From positions 1-35,519 of the forward strand of contig CATYZI010000025.1 in assembly GCA_958415625.1 (NCBI GenBank): a stretch of DNA of 35,519 nucleotides, given 5' to 3'. The notes below the pieces were generated by a model. It was not told where the DNA came from. It worked only from the letters and a program-made list of their open reading frames with translations, and did not search any database. The DNA comes from an uncultured Collinsella sp. Its GTDB lineage: Bacteria; Actinomycetota; Coriobacteriia; Coriobacteriales; Coriobacteriaceae. The stretch's first letter is position 1. Every line of letters starts with the position of its first letter. This document shows, in pieces, positions 14,221-23,239 of this stretch. Made by a program: the position numbers and the translations under genes.

Positions 14221-15599
14221 GCACGTCCATCCCGCGCTTCATGGTCGCTGCGCCCTCGAGCGGGAGCGGCAAGACGGTCGTAACGTGCGCGCTCCTGCGC
14301 GCGCTCGCGCGCCGCGGCCTTGCATGCGCGGCCTTCAAATGCGGCCCCGACTACATCGACCCGCTCTTTCATCGCCGCGTCGTGGGTGCGCGCTCGGGCA
14401 ACTTAGACGGCTTCTTCACCGACGCCCCGACGCTGCGCGCCCTGCTCGCACGCGGCGCCGCAGGCGCGGATGTCGCGGTACTCGAGGGGGTTATGGGCTT
14501 CTACGACGGCATGGCGCCCGGCGTGGCCGACGCGAGTAGCTACCAGGTTGCGCGCGACACGGAAACGCCGGTTGTTTTAGTGGTGAACGGGCGCGGGGCG
14601 TCTTTATCGCTCGCCGCCGTAATCCATGGCATCGCCGAGTTCCTGCCTTGTGCGAACGTGCGCGGCGTCGTGCTGAACAAGACGAGCGCCGCTGCCTGCG
14701 CCTACGCGGCGCCTGCGATCGAGAAGCACACGGGCGTCACAGTTTTGGGGAATATCCCCGCCGACGAGGCGTTCTCGCTCGAAAGCCGGCATCTGGGGCT
14801 TGTGACCGCCGACGAGGTCGAGCAGCTCTCCGCGCGCATCGACAAGATGGCCGAGCTGGTGGAAAAGTGCGTCGACCTCGACCGCTTGCTCGAAATAGCG
14901 GCGACGGCACCCGATATCCGCGAGGAACCTTACCGGTTGGAGCCGATCGCGGGAGCGCGGCCCATCGTCGGCGTCGCGCGTGACGAGGCGTTCTCGTTCT
15001 ACTACGAGGAGAACCTGCGCGCGCTCGAGGACCTGGGTTGCGAGCTGGCCTTTTTCAGCCCCCTGTGTGATAGCGAGTTGCCCCGGGGGACAAGCGCCCT
15101 CTATCTGGGGGGCGGCTACCCGGAGCTCCATGCGCGGCAGCTCTCCGAGAATGCGCCGATGCGCGAGGCGGTGCGGCGCGCGGTGGAATCCGGCATGCCG
15201 ACGGTCGCCGAATGCGGTGGGTTTCTGTACCTGCAGCGCGAAATCGCCGATAGCGAGGGGCGGCGCTGGCCTGTTGCGGGCGCCCTTGAGGGCGCAAGCG
15301 AGAACGGGGGAAGGCTGTCCCATTTCGGGTACGTGGAGCTCACTTCCCAACGCGACGGGCTCTACGGGCCGCGCGGCACACGCATCCGCGCGCACGAGTT
15401 CCATTACTGGCAGTCCACCTGCCCGGGCGGCGACTTCTGGGCGCAGAAGCCCCGGCGCGACAAGGGCTGGCCGTGCATGACGGCCACCCCGTCCCTGGTG
15501 GCGGGCTTTCCGCATGTGTACTATCCCGCGAACCCCGACGTTGCGCGCGCGTTCGCATCTGCCGCAGCGTCGTTCGCAGAGAGGAGACGGCATGGCTGA
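14217..15599 (+). CDS. cbiA: Cobyrinic acid a,c-diamide synthase
   Basis: A 460-residue glutamine- and ATP-dependent amidase acting on the a and c carboxylates of cobyrinate. The N-terminal dethiobiotin-synthetase-like domain has MVAAPSSGSGKTVVTCALL and KCGPDYIDPLFH (41-52). The C-terminal class I glutamine amidotransferase domain has YLGGGYPELHA, the nucleophile Cys near 333 in VAECGGFLYL, and a terminal FPHVYYPANP segment with the catalytic His. Start is GTG 14217 with GGGGAAGG upstream; it overlaps the cbiET stop by 4 nt. The long upstream reading from 14103 is rejected. Confidence 0.93.
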   Translation: MSTSIPRFMVAAPSSGSGKTVVTCALLRALARRGLACAAFKCGPDYIDPLFHRRVVGARSGNLDGFFTDAPTLRALLARGAAGADVAVLEGVMGFYDGMAPGVADASSYQVARDTETPVVLVVNGRGASLSLAAVIHGIAEFLPCANVRGVVLNKTSAAACAYAAPAIEKHTGVTVLGNIPADEAFSLESRHLGLVTADEVEQLSARIDKMAELVEKCVDLDRLLEIAATAPDIREEPYRLEPIAGARPIVGVARDEAFSFYYEENLRALEDLGCELAFFSPLCDSELPRGTSALYLGGGYPELHARQLSENAPMREAVRRAVESGMPTVAECGGFLYLQREIADSEGRRWPVAGALEGASENGGRLSHFGYVELTSQRDGLYGPRGTRIRAHEFHYWQSTCPGGDFWAQKPRRDKGWPCMTATPSLVAGFPHVYYPANPDVARAFASAAASFAERRRHG

Positions 15600-16734
15600 A
15601 ACAACCGAAACCGCGCTTGCCTGCATTCGCGAGGAAGTCGAGCGCGCGTTCTCGTCGGCGCCGGGCGCCGTGCTCGAAGCCGCGCTCTCCCGGATCGCGC
15701 CCGCAGACGAATGCGCCCGCGCCGCCGCGTACGCCGCGTGGGACTCCATCGCGCACCCCTTGGGGGGATTGGGCGACTTTGAAGACGCCGTCGCGTGTAT
15801 CGCTGCAGCTCAGGGGAGCGCCGAGGTGGCCGAGTTTCCCCGTGCGCTCGCGGTATTCTTCTCCGACAACGGGGTCGTTGCCGAAGGCGTGTCGCAAAGC
15901 GGGCAAGACGTGACGCGAGCCGTCGCGCGCAACATGTGCGAGGGGGCCACGAGCGCCTGCCGCATGGCGGCGTTCGCGGATGCCGAGGTCGTGCCCGTCG
16001 ACGTGGGTATGGCCCGGGGCATAGAAGACGCGCGCATGGTGCGCGCGAACGTGCGGCGGGGGAGTGGCAACATCGCGCACGGCTCCGCTATGTCTCGAGA
16101 TGGGGCCGTGCGCGCGATCGAGGTCGGAATTGCCGTCGCGTGCGGGCTTGCCCGCGCCGGCGTGCGCCTTCTCGCCGCGGGCGAGATGGGCATCGGCAAC
16201 ACGACCACCTCGGCGGCGGTGGCCGCAGTGCTCATCCGGGCGGACGCGCGGAGCCTCGTCGGGCGCGGCGCGGGGCTCTCGGACGCCTCGCTCGCGCGCA
16301 AGCGCGACGTGGTCGAGCGCGCTATCGACGCGAACTCGCCCGATCCCGCCGACCCAATCGACGTGCTCTCGAAGGTGGGCGGCTTCGACATCGCGGCGAT
16401 GTGCGGCTTCTACCTGGGGGCCGCGGCCTCGAAGGCGCCGGCGCTCCTCGACGGGGTCATATCCTGCACGGCGGCCCTGTGCGCGGCGCGCCTGTGCCCC
16501 AACGCCTTGGGTTACCTCGTGGGCACCCACGCATCAAGCGAACCCGCAAGCCAGGAGCTCCTTCGCGAGCTCGGCATAAAGGCACCCCTCGACGCAGGCA
16601 TGCACTTGGGCGAGGGCGCGGGCGCCATGGCGTATCTGCCCCTTCTGGATTCGGCGCTGCGCGTGTACCGGGATGGGAAGACGTTCACGGCGACTGGCAT
16701 GGCTGCTTACGAGCATTTCGAGGCCGGGAAATGA
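15592..16734 (+). CDS. cobT: Nicotinate-nucleotide:dimethylbenzimidazole phosphoribosyltransferase-like (CobT)
   Basis: A 380-residue CobT-family enzyme that activates the lower-ligand base as its alpha-ribotide. It contains FFSDNGVVAEGVSQSGQDVT at about 89-108, GEMGIGNTTTSAAVAAVL, and the C-terminal HLGEGAGAMAYLPLLD with the catalytic-base Glu at about 341. AGGAG precedes ATG 15592, which overlaps the cbiA stop by 8 nt. Which base is used cannot be told from sequence: no bluB or bza genes are present, so the base may be scavenged. Confidence 0.92.
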   Translation: MAETTETALACIREEVERAFSSAPGAVLEAALSRIAPADECARAAAYAAWDSIAHPLGGLGDFEDAVACIAAAQGSAEVAEFPRALAVFFSDNGVVAEGVSQSGQDVTRAVARNMCEGATSACRMAAFADAEVVPVDVGMARGIEDARMVRANVRRGSGNIAHGSAMSRDGAVRAIEVGIAVACGLARAGVRLLAAGEMGIGNTTTSAAVAAVLIRADARSLVGRGAGLSDASLARKRDVVERAIDANSPDPADPIDVLSKVGGFDIAAMCGFYLGAAASKAPALLDGVISCTAALCAARLCPNALGYLVGTHASSEPASQELLRELGIKAPLDAGMHLGEGAGAMAYLPLLDSALRVYRDGKTFTATGMAAYEHFEAGK

Positions 16735-17279
16735 CGGTGACGCTCGTTATCGGCGCCGCCGCGAGCGGCAAGAGCGTCTACGCCGAGTCCCTGTGCCTCG
16801 GGCACGACGGCCCCCGCGTGTACCTGGCAACGATGGAGCCCTTCGGGGAAGAGGGCGCCCACCGCATTGCGCGCCATCGGGCGCTGCGCGAGGGCAAGCG
16901 GTTTTCCACCCTCGAGCGCACGCGTGACGTGGGCGCCGCAGTGCCCGGGCTTCCGCGCGGCTGCACGCTTCTTTTGGAGGACGTGGGCAACCTGGTTGCG
17001 AACGAGCTTTTCGCGGAAGGCGGCTTGTCCCCACGTGACCCCGACGCTGCGGCGCGCGAGGTGCTCGGAGGCATCGAACGGCTTGCTCAGGCCGCTGCGT
17101 ATACGGTGGTGGTCACCGTCGACGTGTTCGCCGATGGGATGCGCTACGATGAGGGGACCGAGGCATGGAGGCGCGCGCTCGCGCGCGTGAACGCGGGCGT
17201 GGCGGCGCTGGCCGACCGCGCAGTCGAAGTGGTATGCGGGATTCCCGTGTGGATGAAAGGCGAAGGACCTACAAGGTGA
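16731..17279 (+). CDS. cobU: Adenosylcobinamide kinase / adenosylcobinamide-phosphate guanylyltransferase
   Basis: A 182-residue P-loop enzyme that phosphorylates adenosylcobinamide and then attaches GMP. Walker A GAAASGKS is at 8-15. YLATMEPFGEEGAHRIARHR at 31-50 carries the His (about 49) matching the guanylylated His46 of Salmonella CobU. LLEDVGNLVANELF is at 81-94, and the family end motif VVCGIPVWMKG at 167-177. The ATG overlaps the cobT stop by 4 nt. A second, more diverged CobU-like domain is encoded two genes later. Confidence 0.93.
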   Translation: MTVTLVIGAAASGKSVYAESLCLGHDGPRVYLATMEPFGEEGAHRIARHRALREGKRFSTLERTRDVGAAVPGLPRGCTLLLEDVGNLVANELFAEGGLSPRDPDAAAREVLGGIERLAQAAAYTVVVTVDVFADGMRYDEGTEAWRRALARVNAGVAALADRAVEVVCGIPVWMKGEGPTR

Positions 17280-18043
17280 AGATAGCAGAGGCAATCGGCG
17301 CGGCGTTCGGAACGTTCTCGCGCATCCCCGTCCCGAAATCGGCCTGGACCGATTTCGGATCAACCCATGCGCTTGCCGCGTTTCCCCTGGTGGGCCTTGC
17401 GGAAGGCTTCCTCATGACGGCGTGGGGGCACGTGGCGAACCTGCTCGGCGTGCCCGCGACCATCGTCGCGGCCGTGCTCGTGGCGCTGCCTGTGGCGGTG
17501 ACGGGAGGCATCCATCTAGACGGGCTCTGCGACACCTCCGATGCGCTTGCAAGTTGGGCCCCGCGCGAGCGAAAGCTCGAGATCATGCACGACCCGCGGG
17601 CGGGCGCCTTCGGGGTCATCGGTGTTGTTGTGTACCTTATTCTGCAGTTTTCCCTGTTCACCGCGCTGCCGCTTACGGCGGGGGCGTTCCTCGCGCTTCT
17701 GTGCTCGCTCGTGTTCTCCCGCGCGCTTTCGGGACTCGCCGTTGAATGCTGGCCTGCCGCGCGGGCGGACGGCATGGCCGCGGGGCTCTCGCCTGCGAAG
17801 AAGCGCGCGGCGATCGTCGTGCCGCTTTGCGCTTTCGCTGCGGCTTCGGCTGCAGGGATGGTCGCGTGCGCTCAGGTCGTCGGCGCCCTTATGGCGGTGG
17901 CGGGGCTTTTGGCGCTCGCGTGGTACCGCCATGTTGCCCTGTCCCGCTTCGGCGGGGTGACGGGGGATTTGGCCGGATGGTTTCTGCAATGGGCCGAGCT
18001 CGCGATGCTTGCCATGCTGGTGGCGGGGGGCATGCTCCTATGA
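17276..18043 (+). CDS. cobS: Adenosylcobinamide-GDP ribazoletransferase (cobalamin synthase)
   Basis: A 255-residue membrane enzyme that joins the nucleotide loop to AdoCbi-GDP. It has about six hydrophobic segments and the metal-binding signature VTGGIHLDGLCDTSDAL at 76-90, followed by EIMHDPRAGAFGVIG. The start is GTG 17276, overlapping the cobU stop by 4 nt; a longer frame-open stretch from 17165 lies inside cobU and is not real. The neighbouring cobT and cobU genes supply its two substrates. Confidence 0.93.
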   Translation: MKIAEAIGAAFGTFSRIPVPKSAWTDFGSTHALAAFPLVGLAEGFLMTAWGHVANLLGVPATIVAAVLVALPVAVTGGIHLDGLCDTSDALASWAPRERKLEIMHDPRAGAFGVIGVVVYLILQFSLFTALPLTAGAFLALLCSLVFSRALSGLAVECWPAARADGMAAGLSPAKKRAAIVVPLCAFAAASAAGMVACAQVVGALMAVAGLLALAWYRHVALSRFGGVTGDLAGWFLQWAELAMLAMLVAGGMLL

Positions 18044-19041
18044 TGCTCGTGGTAGGTGGCGCGCATTCGGGGAAGAGGACCTTCGTGCGCGAAAAGCTCG
18101 GGTTCGCGGCGAACGATTTCGTCGACGCGGCGCAGCTTGCGGAGGGCGGCGTGCCCGCGGCTTTTGGCGGCCGCGTCGCGTACCGTGTTGAGGAACTCGT
18201 ACGCGCACTCGACTCTGACCGGGCGCTCGAGCGGCTGATCGGCTTCGACGCAGTGATTCTGCCCTTGGTCGGCTCGGGGGTCGTCCCCATGTGTGCGGAA
18301 GACGCCCAATGGCGCGAGCGCGCGGGGCGCCTGGGATGCGCGCTCGCTGCGCGCGCCGACGTCGTCGTGCGCATGACGTGCGGGATTCCCCAGGTCATCA
18401 AAGGAAACCTTGCCGATGCGCCTCGAGGGACGCAGGGCGCGGGCACGCCTTTGGAAGTCGTCTTCGTGCGCCATGGTGCCACGGCGGGCACGGAAGACCA
18501 TCGCTACAGCGGGGCGGGCACCGACGAGCCCCTGTCGAGTGCGGGCGAGCGCGCTTTGCGCGACCTCGCGTGCGATCGTGACGTGTTCCGTGTTATCACG
18601 AGCGGCATGGTCCGCACCGACCAGACGGCGCGCATCCTCTTCCCGAACGCGGAGCTTATGGCGTGCCCCGGTCTGCGCGAGATGGATTTCGGCGACTTCG
18701 AGGGGCGAAGCGCCGCCGAGCTTAAAGAGGATGTGCGCTATCGCGCCTGGGTAGACTCCTGGTGCGAGACGCGCTGCCCGCATGGCGAGGGCAAGAGCGA
18801 TTTCACCCGCCGCGTCGTCGCGGCGTTTCGGGAGGCGTGCAAATCGGAGCGCGCCCAGGGGAGCGGGCGCGCCGTCTTCGTCGTTCACGCGGGTACCGTG
18901 AAAGCGCTGCTCTCCGAGCTAGCTGTCCCGAAAACGGGATACTTCGACGTGCATACCGAGCCGGGCGGCGCATGGGCCGCCACCTGGGATGGGCGCTGCC
19001 TTCGCGACGTTCGCCCCGCTTCGGGGGGCGATGCCCGGTGA
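18040..19041 (+). CDS. cobC: Fusion of a CobU-like P-loop domain and an alpha-ribazole phosphatase (CobC) domain
   Basis: A 333-residue two-domain protein. Residues 1 to about 125 are CobU-like: Walker A GGAHSGKRT at 6-14 and the family end motif TCGIPQVIKGN at 113-123. This domain lacks the RIxxHR motif with the guanylylated histidine that the true CobU upstream has, and it is about 55 residues shorter, so full kinase/guanylyltransferase activity is doubtful. Residues about 138-325 are a histidine phosphatase: FVRHGATAG (catalytic His145), TSGMVRTDQTA (Arg192), LREMDFGDFEGR and VVHAGTVKALL (His283). These fit CobC, which dephosphorylates alpha-ribazole phosphate or B12 phosphate. ATG 18040 overlaps the cobS stop by 4 nt. 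Confidence 0.85.
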   Translation: MMLVVGGAHSGKRTFVREKLGFAANDFVDAAQLAEGGVPAAFGGRVAYRVEELVRALDSDRALERLIGFDAVILPLVGSGVVPMCAEDAQWRERAGRLGCALAARADVVVRMTCGIPQVIKGNLADAPRGTQGAGTPLEVVFVRHGATAGTEDHRYSGAGTDEPLSSAGERALRDLACDRDVFRVITSGMVRTDQTARILFPNAELMACPGLREMDFGDFEGRSAAELKEDVRYRAWVDSWCETRCPHGEGKSDFTRRVVAAFREACKSERAQGSGRAVFVVHAGTVKALLSELAVPKTGYFDVHTEPGGAWAATWDGRCLRDVRPASGGDAR

Positions 19042-20015
19042 TGACGATTCTTGCCGTCGCCGCCGGGTTCGCGGCCGACCTTGCCTTCGGCGACCCGCGC
19101 TGGCTTCCCCATCCCGTCGTCGCCATGGGGCGCGCGATCACGTGGGCCGAAGGCCGCCTGCGGGGCGCATTCCCGCAAACGTCCGCGGGCACACGCGCCG
19201 CAGGGCTTGTGCTCGCCGTGGCGCTTCCGCTTACGTGTGGACTTTTGACCATGGGAATCCTGCATCTTTGCGGCATGGTTCACTCTGGCTTGCGCTTCGT
19301 GGCCGAGGCATGGGCGAGCTATCAGATTCTCGCGGCATGCGAGCTGCGCCGCCAGAGCCTGGCCGTGGCCCGCGCGTTCTCGAAGGGCGGCCTTGTCGCG
19401 GCGCGCGAAGCCGTCGGGCTCATCGTGGGACGCGACACGTCTGTTCTCGACGAGCAGGGCGTCGCGCGCGCCGCCGTGGAAACGGTGGCGGAGAACGCGA
19501 GCGACGGCGTCATCGCGCCGCTTTTCTACCTTATGATCGGGGGTGCGCCCTTGGGTATGGCGTACAAGGCGGTGAACACGCTCGACAGCATGGTGGGCTA
19601 CAAAAACGAGCGCTACATCGACTTCGGCTGCGCCTCGGCGCGCCTCGACGATGCGGTGAACTGGATCCCCTCGCGCTTATCGGCCCTGATCATGATCGCC
19701 GTGTGCCCGATCGTCGGGCTCGACGCGCGCGGGGCGGCGCGCATCTGGAGCCGCGACAGGCGTCGCCATGCGAGCCCGAACGCGGCGCAGACCGAGTCAG
19801 CGTGCGCGGGCGCGCTCGGGCTGCGCCTGGCAGGACCTGCGGTGTATTTTGGCAAGCTCGTTGAGAAACCGACGATAGGCGACGCGTCCCGCGAAATCGA
19901 GTGGGTCGACATCGCCCGGGCGACAAGGCTCATGCTCGCCGCGTCCGTATGCGCGCTCGTCGTCTTCGGTGCCGCGCGTGCGGCGGTCGTGCTCTCCGTG
20001 GGGGCGATGGCATGA
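19041..20015 (+). CDS. cbiB: Adenosylcobinamide-phosphate synthase
   Basis: A 324-residue membrane protein that attaches aminopropanol (phosphate) to adenosylcobyric acid. It opens with AAGFAADLAFGDPRWLPHPVVAMG and carries the long family signature AVETVAENASDGVIAPLF, then YKAVNTLDSMVGYKNERY and LDDAVNWIPSRLSAL. Four to five hydrophobic helices are visible. The ATG shares its first base with the stop codon of the upstream fusion gene. Confidence 0.93.
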   Translation: MTILAVAAGFAADLAFGDPRWLPHPVVAMGRAITWAEGRLRGAFPQTSAGTRAAGLVLAVALPLTCGLLTMGILHLCGMVHSGLRFVAEAWASYQILAACELRRQSLAVARAFSKGGLVAAREAVGLIVGRDTSVLDEQGVARAAVETVAENASDGVIAPLFYLMIGGAPLGMAYKAVNTLDSMVGYKNERYIDFGCASARLDDAVNWIPSRLSALIMIAVCPIVGLDARGAARIWSRDRRRHASPNAAQTESACAGALGLRLAGPAVYFGKLVEKPTIGDASREIEWVDIARATRLMLAASVCALVVFGAARAAVVLSVGAMA

Positions 20016-21235
20016 GGGAAGACCGCGTCGCGCCCCGGGCTGCCGGGGGAATCCTGCGCGCCCGTGCGCATGGGGGTAGCACGCAATCGCTCGGCATCGC
20101 TTGCGAAGGGGGCGCCTCCAACCTCATCGACTTCTCGGTGAACGTGAATCCGGCAGGCCCCTCGCCGCGCGCCCTCGCCGCAGCTTGCAAGGCGCTTTCT
20201 CGAATCGACGCCTACCCCGATAGGGAAAGCCTCGCCCTCGTTCGCGCCCTAGCGCGCGCCCAGGGCACTCCCGAAGATACTATCGTCTGCGGCGCGGGCG
20301 CGTCCGACATCATCTGGCGGCTCGCCGCGGCGGTGCGCCCGAAACGCATCGTCGTGTGCGCGCCGACGTTCTCTGAATATGCGGAGGCGGCATCGTACTA
20401 CGGCGCATGCGTGCAGGAGTTCCCGCTCTCCGAAGCGGACGACTTCGACGTGCCCGCCTCCTTCGCCCGCGCGATCGAGGGGCCGGGAGACGTGGCGTAC
20501 CTCTGCAATCCGAACAACCCGACGGGGCGCCTCGTCGACCCCAGCGTGATCGATGCCGCGGCTTGTCGCTGCGAGCAGGTGGGCGCGCTGCTCGTCGTGG
20601 ACGAGTGCTTCCTCGGATTTGCGCCCGACGCCCGCGAAAGGAGCGTGGCCGCACGCGCCGCGTGTTCGCGCCATGTGGCCGTGCTCTCTGCGTTCACCAA
20701 GCTCTACGGAATGGCGGGGTTGCGGTTGGGATATCTGATCAGCGGAAACACCCAACTCATCGAGGGGATTCGCCGGGCGGGGCAGGCGTGGCCCGTCTCC
20801 TCGGTCGCCGAGGCCGCGGGCATCGCCGCCCTGGAAGACGTCGAATACGTCTCGCGCACGCGCGATGTATTGGCGGGCGAGCGAGCGTGGCTTTCCCGCG
20901 AGCTCTCCTCGCTCGGGCTTTCCGTCGTGCCGTCGGATGCGAACTTCCTTTTAGTCCGCACGCCGGCGAAAGACATCCCCGAGCGCCTGTATAAACAGGG
21001 GGTTTTGGTCCGCACGTGCGACTCGTTTTCGGTACTGTCCCGTTTCTGGTGCCGCGTCGCGGTGCGCACGCGCAAGGAGAACGCCCGGCTTGCGATGGCG
21101 TTCAGCCGCGCGCTTCGGGCGGAAGGCGCATCCGGCGAAGGCGAACCCGACGAACGGGGCGGCGCTTCTTGCAGCGGCGCTATGGCGGGCGCGGATGGCC
21201 GAGGCTCGGCGAAGGAGGTCGATACCCGTGGGTAG
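20012..21235 (+). CDS. cobD: L-threonine-O-3-phosphate decarboxylase (PLP enzyme)
   Basis: A 407-residue fold-type I aminotransferase-like enzyme that makes (R)-1-amino-2-propanol phosphate for the CbiB step. It opens with LIDFSVNVNPAGPSPRA. NPNNPTG is at 166-172, the ring-nitrogen Asp at 197 (VVDECFLGF), and the PLP lysine at 230 (SAFTKLYGMAGLRLGY). About 40 C-terminal residues rich in Gly, Glu and Ala go beyond the usual ~365 length; the end of the gene contains the strong ribosome site of cbiP. No threonine kinase (PduX-like) gene is seen nearby. ATG 20012 overlaps the cbiB stop by 4 nt. Confidence 0.92.
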   Translation: MREDRVAPRAAGGILRARAHGGSTQSLGIACEGGASNLIDFSVNVNPAGPSPRALAAACKALSRIDAYPDRESLALVRALARAQGTPEDTIVCGAGASDIIWRLAAAVRPKRIVVCAPTFSEYAEAASYYGACVQEFPLSEADDFDVPASFARAIEGPGDVAYLCNPNNPTGRLVDPSVIDAAACRCEQVGALLVVDECFLGFAPDARERSVAARAACSRHVAVLSAFTKLYGMAGLRLGYLISGNTQLIEGIRRAGQAWPVSSVAEAAGIAALEDVEYVSRTRDVLAGERAWLSRELSSLGLSVVPSDANFLLVRTPAKDIPERLYKQGVLVRTCDSFSVLSRFWCRVAVRTRKENARLAMAFSRALRAEGASGEGEPDERGGASCSGAMAGADGRGSAKEVDTRG

Positions 21236-22727
21236 GGCGAAACCCATCATGATCCAGGGCACCATGTCGAACGCGGGGAAGAGCCTGCTTGCGGCGGGGC
21301 TGTGCCGTGTGCTTTCGCAGGACGGCCTGCGCGTGACTCCCTTCAAGAGCCAGAACATGGCGCTCAACAGCGGTGTCACGGCCGACGGGCTCGAGATGGG
21401 GCGCGCCCAGATCATGCAGGCCGAGGCGTGCGGCATCGCGCCCGACGTGCGCATGAACCCCATCCTGCTCAAGCCCGAAAGCGACCACCGTAGCCAGCTC
21501 ATCGTGGCCGGCAAGGCGCAGGGAGCCTTCGCTGCGAGGGACTACTTCGCGCGAAAGAAGGCGCTCATGCCGCAGATTTTGGAGGCGTTCGATTCGCTCG
21601 CGGAGGAAAACGACGTCATCGTTATCGAGGGCGCCGGCAGCCCCGCCGAAATCAACCTTGCCGAAAACGACATCGTCAACATGGGGCTCGCGCGCGCCGT
21701 GTCCTCCCCCGTGCTGCTCGCGGGCGACATCGACCCAGGCGGGGTGTTTGCCCAGCTCTACGGCACGGTCGCGCTCCTTGCGCCCGAGGACCGCGCGCTT
21801 TTGCGGGGGCTTGTGGTGAACAAGTTCCGCGGCGATGTGGAAATCCTGCGCCCGGGTTTGGCCCCGCTCGAGAAGATGTGCGGGGTTCCCGTCGTGGGGG
21901 TCGTGCCGTATCTTACGCTCGACCTGGACGACGAGGACTCGCTCGCGCCGCGCCTATCTGCCCGCGAGGCGCGCGGCGTCATCGACGTCGCCGTCGTGCG
22001 TTTTCCGCATCTGTCGAACTTCACCGACTTCGACCCGCTTTCGCGCGTGCCTGGCATGGGCGTGCGCTACGTTTCCTCGACGACCGATCTGGGCCGACCC
22101 GACCTGGTGGTGCTTCCCGGCTCGAAGACTACGCTCGACGACGCGCGCTGGCTTGCGGCTAGCGGCATCGGAGCCTGTGTACGCGCGCTTTCGGGCGCGG
22201 GCACGCCGGTGCTCGGCATATGCGGAGGCTACCAGCTTTTGGGAGACGAGCTTTCCGACCCGCACGGCAGGGAAGGCGCTGGCACCGCGCGCGGGCTCGG
22301 GCTCATCCCTGCAAGTACGGTGTTCAAGGAGGAAAAGCGCCTCGCCCAGTCGGCACTGCGCATCACAGGCGCCCAAGGCGCGTTCTCGGTGTGGAACGGC
22401 ATGACGGCGCGCGGGTACGAGATTCACGACGGCGAAACGACCGTCTCCTGCGCCCCTGCGGGCACGATTGGCGGCAAACCAGAAGGCGCGGCCTGCGGAA
22501 ACGTGTTCGGAACCTATCTCCACGGCCTGTTCGACGAACCGGGGGTGGCGCTCGCCCTCGCGCGCTCGCTCGCGCGCATGCGCGGCCTGCCCGAGAGTGT
22601 CGTGGGTGCTGCGGGCGCGACGTCCGCGGCCGATCACCGTGCGCGCGAGTTCGACCGCCTGGCCGACGTCGTGCGCGGGGCGCTCGACATGGAGTATGTC
22701 TACCGCATTATCGAGGAGGGCGTATGA
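21228..22727 (+). CDS. cbiP: Cobyric acid synthase
   Basis: A 499-residue amidase that adds four amides (b, d, e, g) to adenosylcobyrinic acid a,c-diamide. GTMSNAGKSLLAAGL (Walker A) is at 11-25, PFKSQNMALNSGV at 38-50, EGAGSPAEINL at 134-144, and the amidotransferase nucleophile Cys332 lies in LGICGGYQLLG. YLHGLFDE carries the catalytic His near the C-terminus. GTG 21228 was chosen because AGGAGG lies 8-9 nt upstream; it overlaps the cobD stop by 8 nt. The upstream ATG at 21090 has no homology before this point. Confidence 0.94.
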   Translation: MGRAKPIMIQGTMSNAGKSLLAAGLCRVLSQDGLRVTPFKSQNMALNSGVTADGLEMGRAQIMQAEACGIAPDVRMNPILLKPESDHRSQLIVAGKAQGAFAARDYFARKKALMPQILEAFDSLAEENDVIVIEGAGSPAEINLAENDIVNMGLARAVSSPVLLAGDIDPGGVFAQLYGTVALLAPEDRALLRGLVVNKFRGDVEILRPGLAPLEKMCGVPVVGVVPYLTLDLDDEDSLAPRLSAREARGVIDVAVVRFPHLSNFTDFDPLSRVPGMGVRYVSSTTDLGRPDLVVLPGSKTTLDDARWLAASGIGACVRALSGAGTPVLGICGGYQLLGDELSDPHGREGAGTARGLGLIPASTVFKEEKRLAQSALRITGAQGAFSVWNGMTARGYEIHDGETTVSCAPAGTIGGKPEGAACGNVFGTYLHGLFDEPGVALALARSLARMRGLPESVVGAAGATSAADHRAREFDRLADVVRGALDMEYVYRIIEEGV

Positions 22728-23239
22728 TCCACGTGTATCATGGCGACGGCAAAGGCAAGACCACGGCGGCGATGGGCCTCGCCCTTCGCATGCTCGCTGC
22801 AGGCCGCCGCGTCGTCGTCGTGCAGTTCCTGAAAGACGGCGAAAGCGGGGAGGTGCGCCTGCTCGCCGAGCATTTCGGCGTGCCCGTGTTCGCGGGGAAG
22901 GCGTCGGACAAGTTTACCTGGTCGATGACGTCGGAAGAACTTGCCGCGACGTGTGAGCTGCACGATGGGAACCTCGCTTCCGCGCTCGCCGAGCTCGAGG
23001 GCGCGCAAGAGGGGCTGCTCGTGCTCGACGAGGCGCTCGACGCGCTTTCGAAGGGGCTTGTCGACGAGGCGCTCGTGGACCGCGCGCTCGATATGTCCGC
23101 GCGCGGCGTCGAAGTAGCGCTCACCGGGCGCGCGCCTTCCCGCAAGATCGTGGAGAAGGCCGACTACATAACCGAGATGCGGTGCGAGAAACACCCCTAC
23201 GAGCAGGGAATATGTGCAAGGGAAGGAGTGGAGTACTAG
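22724..23239 (+). CDS. btuR: Cob(I)yrinic acid a,c-diamide adenosyltransferase (BtuR/CobO/CobA type)
   Basis: A 171-residue ATP:corrinoid adenosyltransferase. It opens MIHVYHGDGKGKTTAAMGLALR, the P-loop at 7-14, followed by VVVVQFLKDGESGEV. The Walker-B-like segment LLVLDEALDALSKGLV comes next, and EVALTGRAPSRKIVEKADYITEM is the family end. It forms the cobalt-carbon bond on corrin intermediates and on salvaged corrinoids. ATG 22724 with GAGGAGG upstream overlaps the cbiP stop by 4 nt. Confidence 0.94.
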   Translation: MIHVYHGDGKGKTTAAMGLALRMLAAGRRVVVVQFLKDGESGEVRLLAEHFGVPVFAGKASDKFTWSMTSEELAATCELHDGNLASALAELEGAQEGLLVLDEALDALSKGLVDEALVDRALDMSARGVEVALTGRAPSRKIVEKADYITEMRCEKHPYEQGICAREGVEY

